DNA of 26,583 nucleotides, from assembly GCA_003567835.1 (NCBI GenBank), contig PWYO01000332.1, positions 1 to 26,583 on the forward strand. Direction: 5' to 3'. Below are positions 1 to 6,030 of this stretch, piece by piece. Under the pieces are notes generated by a model that did no database searches, was not told the DNA's origin, and was given only the letters and a program-made list of their open reading frames with translations. Source of the DNA: Actinomycetota bacterium. Lineage in GTDB: Bacteria > Actinomycetota > Humimicrobiia > Humimicrobiales > Humimicrobiaceae. The stretch's first letter is position 1. Each line of letters starts with the position of its first letter. The position numbers and the translations under genes are program-made.

Positions 1-611
1 ACATACCTTTCCAGAACATGCGATATGATATCTGCAGCCCCGGCTGCGGTTTGAAAGGGAGGCAGCGTATAGGTAAGCTGGGGATTTAACACAGCAAATC
101 TGGGCCTGATCAATTGATGATGATAGCCCTTTTTGATAAGGCCCTGTTCATTGGTCATCACAGACACATCACTGGATTCGCTCCCTGCCGCAGGAATGGT
201 CAGAACCACCCCTGTGGGAAGGGCCTTTTGGGGTTTGGCCCTGCCGTCAAAAAAATCCCAGAGATCTCCCTGGTAGGGGACGCCCAAAGCAATTGCTTTG
301 GCAGAGTCTATCGCGCTTCCTCCGCCTACAGCAAGAATAAACTGGATGTTCTCCTTTCTGCAGATCTCTATGCCCTGGTTTACCATTCCCAATATAGGAT
401 TAGGCTTGACGCCTGAAAGTTCCACAACTTCGATCTTTTCATGTTTTAAGGAATCCATAACCCGCTGATATATCCCATATTTTTTAATGCTGCCTCCGCC
501 ATAATGCAGCAGTACTTTGTCGGCATATTGTTTTACTTCACGCCCAACATGTTTATCGGTATCTTTGCCGAATACAATTTTGGTGGTATTCTGGTATACA
601 AAGTTTTCCAC
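1..611 (-). CDS. Iron-containing alcohol dehydrogenase (N-terminal part, runs off the window)
   Basis: This is the N-terminal 203 residues of a group III, iron-dependent alcohol dehydrogenase, a cytosolic NAD(P)H-dependent enzyme that interconverts aldehydes and alcohols. The translation shows the nucleotide-binding motif GGGSAIDSAKAIA near residue 95. A later stretch, LPTGVVLTIPAAGSE, is typical of the butanol dehydrogenase/YqhD branch. The frame ends with ADIISHVLERY at the window edge, which contains the first metal-binding Asp and His of the family. The start is GTG at 611, chosen because AAAGGAG lies upstream at good spacing and the N-terminus (ENFVYQNTTKIVFGK) matches family starts. No ATG fits. 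A promoter-like sequence lies at 673-645. The gene is divergent from the lipid-type cluster that begins at 734, so no functional link is implied. The substrate cannot be told. Confidence 0.9.
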   Translation of the reverse strand, partial: MENFVYQNTTKIVFGKDTDKHVGREVKQYADKVLLHYGGGSIKKYGIYQRVMDSLKHEKIEVVELSGVKPNPILGMVNQGIEICRKENIQFILAVGGGSAIDSAKAIALGVPYQGDLWDFFDGRAKPQKALPTGVVLTIPAAGSESSDVSVMTNEQGLIKKGYHHQLIRPRFAVLNPQLTYTLPPFQTAAGAADIISHVLERY

Positions 612-644
612 TTCCTGCTCCTTTTTTGGTGTATTATTGGTAAT

Positions 645-673
645 ATTATAATAATGTATGTAAAATACTTCAA
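645..673 (-). promoter_or_regulatory. Promoter for the alcohol dehydrogenase gene
   Basis: On the minus strand a -35 box TTGAAG is followed by a 17-base spacer and a perfect -10 box TATAAT. Transcription would start near 638, leaving a leader of about 27 bases that contains the ribosome site AAAGGAG. The surrounding DNA is very AT-rich. Read from sequence only. Confidence 0.6.
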
Positions 674-733
674 AATACTATACTTTAGGTTTTTAAAATA
701 GTAAAATTTTTCCAATAACGACCGTAAGCCTAT

Positions 734-1495
734 ATGCAAGAAAAAACGATTTATGACCTATTGCTCTGGACCGTATTTATTTCAAGTATCCTGATTTTTG
801 TGGTCCTTTTTTTTATCAGGGCACCTTATGGCCGCCATTACCGCCAAGGATGGGGGCTTGAGACCAGTGCAAGGCTGGGTTGGATGGTCATGGAATCACC
901 GGCAGTGCTGGTTATGGCTTATGTATTTGTCATAGGCGACCGGACCACCCATTTGGCATCAGTGGTCTTTTTCCTTATTTGGATGTCTCACTATATACAG
1001 CGTACCTTCATATATCCCATGCTTATGAAAGGCGGGAAAAAGAATTTTCCCATTCTGCTTATCATTTTTGCTTTGACCTTTAACAGCATCAATGCCTACC
1101 TAAACGGCAGATACCTTTTTTATTTTTCTGCTCCCTATACCACTGCCTGGCTGACCGGCCCCCGGTTCCTGCTTGGTGTGGCCCTTTTTGCTGTAGGATT
1201 TGTGATCAATGTACACTCTGATTCCATTTTAAGAAACCTGCGGCAGGAGGATGAAAACGGATACAGCATTCCTGAGGGCGGACTGTTCCGGTATGTTTCC
1301 AATCCCAATTATTTTGGAGAGATGCTTGAGTGGATTGGCTGGGCGGTACTTACCTGGTCCCTGCCGGGCCTTGCTTTTGCTGTGTTTACCATTGCCAATC
1401 TCCTCCCCAGGGCCTGGGCCAATCACCGGTGGTATCAAAAAGAGTTCTCCTCGTATCCAGAAGATAGGAAGATCCTGATCCCTTTTATTTTTTAA
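734..1495 (+). CDS. Steroid 5-alpha-reductase-like (DUF1295-type) integral membrane protein
   Basis: A 253-residue polytopic membrane protein with about six hydrophobic segments. The C-terminal part carries the signature of the 3-oxo-5-alpha-steroid 4-dehydrogenase/methyltransferase-like membrane superfamily. Visible elements are GLFRYVSNPNYFGEMLEWIGW at about residues 184-204, then a Trp/Leu-rich helix and a terminal region ending ANHRWYQKEF, which resembles the nucleotide-binding tail of these reductases. Members reduce C=C bonds in steroids or polyprenyl lipids with NADPH, or methylate lipids or isoprenylcysteine. The particular reaction here is not determined. It is followed 65 bases later by a prenyltransferase and then a radical SAM enzyme, suggesting a prenyl-lipid or quinone-like substrate (inference). 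The start is ATG at 734; no strong ribosome site is visible. Confidence 0.75.
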   Translation: MQEKTIYDLLLWTVFISSILIFVVLFFIRAPYGRHYRQGWGLETSARLGWMVMESPAVLVMAYVFVIGDRTTHLASVVFFLIWMSHYIQRTFIYPMLMKGGKKNFPILLIIFALTFNSINAYLNGRYLFYFSAPYTTAWLTGPRFLLGVALFAVGFVINVHSDSILRNLRQEDENGYSIPEGGLFRYVSNPNYFGEMLEWIGWAVLTWSLPGLAFAVFTIANLLPRAWANHRWYQKEFSSYPEDRKILIPFIF

Positions 1496-1560
1496 TCTTC
1501 GCAACAGGACAAAACCTCATTTTTTTTATAAAATAGCTTAATTATGGTCATGGAGTAAAA

Positions 1561-2490
1561 TTGGGTAATAATTTCAAAAAAATATTGATCATGTCCAGAC
1601 CCCCTTTCCATATTGTGGGCATACTCCCGTTTGGTCTGGGTGCCATGATGGCTTACCGGCTGCATGGGGATTTTAGCTGGCTGATATTTATTGTAAGCAC
1701 CTTAGCGGTTATAGCCATCATGCTCTCCACCTATTACAATGGAGAGTATTATGATATTAAGGAAGACCGCTTGTCTGCCCGTATGGGAAAAAATCCTTTT
1801 TCTGGGGGCAGTCAGGTGATTGCCCAAAGCCAGCTGCCCCGGACTGCTGCCAGAATGGCTTCATTGCTTAGCATAGGTTTTGCTGCGACCATGGGCATGG
1901 TGCTCCAATTTGTATTGGAAACCGGGGTATGGACCATCCCTCTGGGGCTGGCCGGCATATTATTTGGATATTTCTATTCAGCTCCTCCTTTTCGCTGGGT
2001 TTCCAGAGGTGTAGGTGAGCTCATGATCGGATTCTGCTATGGTTGGCTGCCCATAAATGTCTCTTATTACATACAAACACAGGATTTTTTGCCTTTGGCC
2101 AGCTGGATCTCTATACCGGTAGGCTTAAGCATAATCAATGTGATTCTTATCAATGAATTTCCCGATTATGAGCCGGACCGCATCTCAGGGAAAAAGACGC
2201 TGGCGGTAAGAATTGGCAAGCAGAATGCCGCAGTCCTATACTTGTGCATTTTTGTTTTGACCTGGCTTTTTTTTGTGGTGTCCTTTTGGAAGGGAGCGCC
2301 TTTGCTTAGCCTGTATATCAGTATCCCCTTCATGCTGGCTTCTCTGGCTGCCGCAGGGGCGGTTGCTTTAAAAAAATATGTTAAGCCTCAGCTTCTGGCC
2401 CTCATATGCGGGCTTACCATACTGGTCAATATTGGAATTTCTCTTTCTTATCTGATTGGGTTTGCGGCAGGGGGAGACTGGTACTTATGA
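1561..2490 (+). CDS. UbiA-family prenyltransferase (MenA-like)
   Basis: A 309-residue membrane protein with eight or nine hydrophobic segments, the usual size of UbiA enzymes, which join a polyprenyl diphosphate to an aromatic or other acceptor within the membrane. The first Asp-rich motif is at residues 60-70 (NGEYYDIKEDR, with D65 and D69), followed by NPFSGGSQVI, typical of MenA-like members. The second is NEFPDYEPDR at 198-207 (D202, D206), followed by SGKKTLAVRIG. The first motif reads Gly-Glu where many homologues have Asn-Asp, with Asn one position earlier. The start is TTG at 1561, supported by GGAG five bases upstream; no nearby ATG fits. The last codon and stop overlap the next gene's ATG (ATGA), so the radical SAM gene is probably translationally coupled. 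The acceptor is unknown. Confidence 0.87.
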   Translation: MGNNFKKILIMSRPPFHIVGILPFGLGAMMAYRLHGDFSWLIFIVSTLAVIAIMLSTYYNGEYYDIKEDRLSARMGKNPFSGGSQVIAQSQLPRTAARMASLLSIGFAATMGMVLQFVLETGVWTIPLGLAGILFGYFYSAPPFRWVSRGVGELMIGFCYGWLPINVSYYIQTQDFLPLASWISIPVGLSIINVILINEFPDYEPDRISGKKTLAVRIGKQNAAVLYLCIFVLTWLFFVVSFWKGAPLLSLYISIPFMLASLAAAGAVALKKYVKPQLLALICGLTILVNIGISLSYLIGFAAGGDWYL

Positions 2491-3722
2491 GCAGGATTTT
2501 AAAAAATATCTTCTGGCCTCCAAATCTGATAGCCAGACAGGGCGCAAGCATGGTGCTCTATAAAAATGTAGCAGGATGGAAAAGGCTGGGCAGCTGGCTT
2601 ACCGCCCACGGCATAAAGTCCCTGCCTGTAGCAGCAGGGGCAAAGGGCATGGGATGTATTGGTTTTCCGGCCCACCCTGCCTGGGAAGTCACCAATGCCT
2701 GCAACCTCAACTGCATACACTGCCATACCCATGGAGGAGGGAAGCTCAAAGATGAACTGACCACCAAAGAAGCAAAAATGGCCATAGACCAAATGGCAAA
2801 AATACCCGAATTCAGGATGCTGGTATATACCGGAGGGGAACCCTTGGTAAGGGAAGACATTTTTGAGCTATTGGATTATTCAAAAAAAGCAGGATTGATT
2901 AATGTAATTGCCAGCAACGGCATTTTGATTACCCCGCAAGTGGCTTCAAAATTAAAAAAGGTTGGAGTGGCAGGGGTGGCCATAAGCCTCGATTCAGCTG
3001 ACCCTGACATCAATAATCATATAAGGAACCATTCTGGGGCGTATACAGCCGCATTAAAAGGCATCAGGGCGGTAAAAAAATCCGGCATGCTTTTTCAGGT
3101 CAATACCACGGTCATGGAATACAATTTTGACCGGCTGGAGGAACTGGTCAGCCTGGTCAATGATTTAGATTCTGCCATCTTGCTCATGTATCAGCTGGTA
3201 CCGGTGGGCAGGGGGGGCTATATTAAAAATGCTGCTTTGAGCCGGGAAAATAATGGAAAACTGCTGAAAATGCTGGCAGAAGTCCAGCAACGTTCAAAAA
3301 CTGTGATCGAACCGGTGGCAGGTCCCCAGTACTGGGCTTATATGCTGGAAAAACACAAGAAAAATTCAAAGCATTGGCTCAAGCTGGCAGAAAAGTTATT
3401 CCATGGCTGTACTGCAGGCAGGGGACTTCTGTATGTGAAGGCCAATGGAGAGCTCTGGCCATGCCCTTTTGCAGAGGTCAGTCTGGGAAATGCGAAAAAA
3501 GACCCCATTGATGTGGTGTGGAGGCAAAACAAGATTCTGCAGCAATTGCGTCATAGAGATTTATTAAAAGGAAAATGCGGAGATTGCCGCTACAAGGAGA
3601 TATGCGGGGGATGCCGGGGAAGGGCACTGGCCTTCACCGGCGACTTGTTTGGCGAAGACAGCTCCTGCTTTCTTGACCTTAAACAAAAAGAGTCACATCG
3701 GATTCCTGCGCCTTCTCGATAA
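2487..3722 (+). CDS. Radical SAM protein with SPASM domain
   Basis: A 411-residue cytosolic enzyme of the radical SAM superfamily. A roughly 65-residue N-terminal extension precedes WEVTNACNLNCIHCH, giving the CxxxCxxC cluster site at C72, C76 and C79. The SAM-binding GGEP lies in LVYTGGEPLVRED. The C-terminal SPASM region has C308, C326 (WPCPF), then C364, C367, C373 and C376 (CGDCRYKEICGGC) and C394, so auxiliary Fe-S clusters are expected. The layout resembles heme d1/AhbC-D/PqqE-type proteins, but none is clearly matched. The start is ATG at 2487, which overlaps the UbiA stop in ATGA; an earlier in-frame ATG at 2406 would bury 85 bases in ubiA and is rejected. The coupling argues that it acts with the prenyltransferase. 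The 3' end overlaps the convergent DsrE-like gene by 44 bases. Confidence 0.9.
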   Translation: MSRILKNIFWPPNLIARQGASMVLYKNVAGWKRLGSWLTAHGIKSLPVAAGAKGMGCIGFPAHPAWEVTNACNLNCIHCHTHGGGKLKDELTTKEAKMAIDQMAKIPEFRMLVYTGGEPLVREDIFELLDYSKKAGLINVIASNGILITPQVASKLKKVGVAGVAISLDSADPDINNHIRNHSGAYTAALKGIRAVKKSGMLFQVNTTVMEYNFDRLEELVSLVNDLDSAILLMYQLVPVGRGGYIKNAALSRENNGKLLKMLAEVQQRSKTVIEPVAGPQYWAYMLEKHKKNSKHWLKLAEKLFHGCTAGRGLLYVKANGELWPCPFAEVSLGNAKKDPIDVVWRQNKILQQLRHRDLLKGKCGDCRYKEICGGCRGRALAFTGDLFGEDSSCFLDLKQKESHRIPAPSR

Positions 3723-4158
3723 AAAAACCCACACCCACACAACTGTTGACTTCATTGATCATATCCTCTCTAGATATTTCCAGCACTTGCATGCTCATCT
3801 GGCACCCATAAAGGCTGACCCCCATTTCCAGGGCCATATCCCTTAACTGGGGAAGAGAAGTTGCTTTTTTGGATTTCATCATGCGGTTAAAGATCCGTCG
3901 CCCCAATCCGCCAAAACTGTATTTGGAAGGTGCGGCTTCGCTGATGTCTCCTCTTTCCAAGAAGCCCATCATTTTCCCAAGAAAACTTTTGCCGGTTCTC
4001 TTTTTCTTTTTTAATGCCCTTAATCCCCAGAAAGTAAAAAACATGGTTACTTCCATGTCTGAAGCTGCTGCTCCGGTGGCTATGATAAAAGCGGCCATTA
4101 ATTTATCCATATCCCCGCTAAAAACCACCATGGACAGTTTCTTTTTTTTATTTTTCAA
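3679..4158 (-). CDS. DsrE/DsrF-like (COG2210 peroxiredoxin-family) protein
   Basis: A 159-residue protein of the DsrE/F/DrsH-like family, small cytosolic or membrane-associated proteins linked to sulfane-sulfur handling. It opens with a Lys-rich stretch, then KLSMVVFSGDMDKLMAAFIIATGAAASDMEV-type sequence and a single conserved Cys in LYGCQMSMQVLEI, the motif in which this family carries its persulfide-forming Cys. The start is TTG at 4158, six bases after a strong AGGAGG; a longer frame from 4197 has no ribosome site. TTG lies inside the last codons of the upstream ArsR gene, whose stop is at 4148-4150, so the two form one coupled operon. The function in this context is not known; a thiol or persulfide role beside a metal-efflux system is inference. 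Confidence 0.82.
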   Translation of the reverse strand: MKNKKKKLSMVVFSGDMDKLMAAFIIATGAAASDMEVTMFFTFWGLRALKKKKRTGKSFLGKMMGFLERGDISEAAPSKYSFGGLGRRIFNRMMKSKKATSLPQLRDMALEMGVSLYGCQMSMQVLEISREDMINEVNSCVGVGFFIEKAQESDVTLFV

Positions 4159-4504
4159 TGGGTCCCTCCTTGTGTTTTTTTCCGATAACACGATCAATGA
4201 TTTCTGCTTTCAGATTTGATTCATCTCTAATTGATTCAGTGATAAGATCATAAGCTTCAATAATTTTGTGGTTGGCAATCGAATAAAAGATACGGCATCC
4301 TTTTCTGCTGCCACATACAATGCCTTTGGTTTTAAGCAGGGCCAGATGCTGGGAGATATTGGACTGGGGAAGCCCTGTTTTTTTCACAATTTGGCTTACT
4401 GTCAAAGACCGATATCTGATGGTATCAAGCACAGCTTGCCTGCCCGGGTTGGATAAGCTTTTGCATATATCAGAATGAAGATTGTAAAAAAATTTTTTTT
4501 CCAT
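4148..4504 (-). CDS. ArsR/SmtB-family transcriptional repressor
   Basis: A 118-residue winged-helix regulator. The recognition region is LTVSQIVKKTGLPQSNISQHLALLKTKGIV (residues 34-63), followed by the beta-wing CGSRKGCRIFYSI. It has three cysteines: C14 in the first helix and C64 and C70 in the wing. The classical ELCVC metal site is absent and no clear alpha-5 His/Asp site is seen, so the inducer could be a thiophilic metal or a reactive sulfur species. It is divergently transcribed from the CDF and P-type ATPase genes and shares a 28-bp palindrome with them, the usual arrangement for autoregulated efflux control. A TTCACA / TAACAT promoter with 17-base spacing on this strand (4578-4550) overlaps that palindrome. 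The start is ATG at 4504. Confidence 0.9.
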   Translation of the reverse strand: MEKKFFYNLHSDICKSLSNPGRQAVLDTIRYRSLTVSQIVKKTGLPQSNISQHLALLKTKGIVCGSRKGCRIFYSIANHKIIEAYDLITESIRDESNLKAEIIDRVIGKKHKEGPIEK

Positions 4505-4540
4505 GCCCTATTGGATTATTTCCCTGTACAATATTAATAT

Positions 4541-4568
4541 TATATTAATATGTTAACATATTAATATA
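4541..4568. promoter_or_regulatory. 28-bp perfect palindrome, probable ArsR operator
   Basis: A perfect inverted repeat of 28 bases is centred on GTTAAC between the divergent arsR-like and CDF genes. The core is AATATG-TTAA-CATATT, flanked by TATATT arms. A further self-complementary ATATTAATAT lies at 4531-4540, just beside it. AT-rich imperfect palindromes overlapping the promoter are the standard operators of ArsR/SmtB repressors. This one overlaps the putative arsR promoter, so both directions could be controlled at once. Confidence 0.75.
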
Positions 4569-4620
4569 GTAATGTGAATGGAGATTTACAGAAACAGATG
4601 GAGCGATTAAAATAGAGGAA

Positions 4621-6030
4621 ATGCAACAGGGTTCTTATATGATCAAAAAAAAATTAGAAGTTTCGCCAAAGAGAAGAATTGCCGCCTTTTCTTTGGTGGT
4701 ATCCATATTTCTGGTAACCATCAAGGTGCTGGCTGCCTATTTTTCAAACAGTCTGGGCATATTTTCCGAAGCCCTCAATAATGGTTTGGACCTGGTTACG
4801 GTATTGATCACTTTTTTGGCCATCAGGATGTCTACCAAACCTGCAGACAGGGACCATACCTACGGCCACGGCAAATATGAGAACTTCTCGGCATTTATTG
4901 AACTGGTGATCATCTCCGGCCTATGCATCTTTATTATGTACAAATCCGTACAGAGGATCATAACCAGGGATTTTGAACTATTTCTGCCTTGGCCCATATT
5001 TTTGGTACTGGGGGTGTCGGTGGCCTTGAACATCATAAGGGTCATATTACTCAGGAATGCCGCAAGAAAATACCACTCATTTGCTTTTCGGGCTGAATTT
5101 ATCAATTATAGCGGGGATATTATCAGTTCGGTGGTGGTAATCGCAGGTTTGCTGCTGGCCCGGGCAGGCATGGTCCTTGCTGACCCCATTGCTTCGATTC
5201 TGGTGGCTTTGGTGGTCATGGGGTTAAGTTTCCGTCTCTCGGTTAACATTGTAAAAAATTTGCTGGATTATATTCCCAGGGAAGTAACCGGGAAAATAAG
5301 GGGGGCTGTGTCAGGCATAAAAGAGATTGCCCAAATCAATGATATAAAAGTCCACGAAGTTGGGGGCATAAAGTTTATCAACCTGGACCTTGCCATACCC
5401 AACAATGTATACCTCTCCCAGGTTGAACAGATTAAGGGAAAGGTCAGGGATGCCATAAAAAAAGAATTCCCCGATTCAAATATCATTGCAGAGATCAGAC
5501 CGGGATTCTGCAAGGATAATGTATCCGATTCTATAAAAAGCGTGGCCTTGAACCAGCCGGAGATCGAAGATATCCATAATATATATGTGTATTCGGTAGG
5601 CCCATATTTGGACATTTCTTTGCATGTAAAGCTTTCCAAAGATTTTAATTTAAAAGAAGTGGAGGCCCTGACCAAACAGACGGAAAAAAAATTAAAAGGC
5701 AAGATCGAGAACCTGCGGAGAATTTATATTCATGCAGAGGACTTATCTTCAAAGGAAGGATGGGATGATGTGACCCAGCAGTCGGGGGCGATAATCCAGC
5801 AAATCAAGCAGGAAATATCCGCTTTTATCGAACCAGTCAGCTGCCATCATTTTACGGTATTAAAAAAAGATCACTATTGCCATGTTGCGTTTCACTGCAG
5901 GCTGGACAGCAGGCTAAACATAGAACAAGCCCACAAAATCATTACCAAAGTAGAGGACTTCATTAAAACAAACATAGAAAATGTTGACGATGTATTAATC
6001 CATGTAGAACCCAATGAATATACATGCTAA
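4621..6030 (+). CDS. Cation diffusion facilitator (CDF) family metal transporter
   Basis: A 469-residue metal/proton antiporter of the inner membrane. The first 200 residues form six membrane helices of the CDF fold. The TM2 metal-site pair reads N53-xxx-D57 (ALNNGLDLV) and the TM5 pair reads N162-xxx-D166 (FINYSGDIIS). Neither has the His/Asp of zinc CDFs; Asn in TM2 has been associated with manganese-type members. YGHGKYEN at 81-88 is a family signature. The C-terminal part is long, about 260 residues, and appears to hold two or three copies of the roughly 80-residue cytoplasmic dimerisation fold, ending in a His-rich segment (SCHHFTVLKKDHYCHV). Start 4621 has GAGGAA immediately upstream; ATG 4639 is an alternative. 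The P-type ATPase start overlaps its end by 17 bases. Confidence 0.88.
   Translation: MQQGSYMIKKKLEVSPKRRIAAFSLVVSIFLVTIKVLAAYFSNSLGIFSEALNNGLDLVTVLITFLAIRMSTKPADRDHTYGHGKYENFSAFIELVIISGLCIFIMYKSVQRIITRDFELFLPWPIFLVLGVSVALNIIRVILLRNAARKYHSFAFRAEFINYSGDIISSVVVIAGLLLARAGMVLADPIASILVALVVMGLSFRLSVNIVKNLLDYIPREVTGKIRGAVSGIKEIAQINDIKVHEVGGIKFINLDLAIPNNVYLSQVEQIKGKVRDAIKKEFPDSNIIAEIRPGFCKDNVSDSIKSVALNQPEIEDIHNIYVYSVGPYLDISLHVKLSKDFNLKEVEALTKQTEKKLKGKIENLRRIYIHAEDLSSKEGWDDVTQQSGAIIQQIKQEISAFIEPVSCHHFTVLKKDHYCHVAFHCRLDSRLNIEQAHKIITKVEDFIKTNIENVDDVLIHVEPNEYTC

Noticed and set aside
114..416. 100-codon plus-strand frame
   Set aside because: It is antisense to the alcohol dehydrogenase, whose family motifs are clear on the other strand.
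2406..2486. Upstream ATG extension of the radical SAM gene
   Set aside because: It would overlap the prenyltransferase by 85 bases and adds residues unlike the family; the ATGA overlap start is better.
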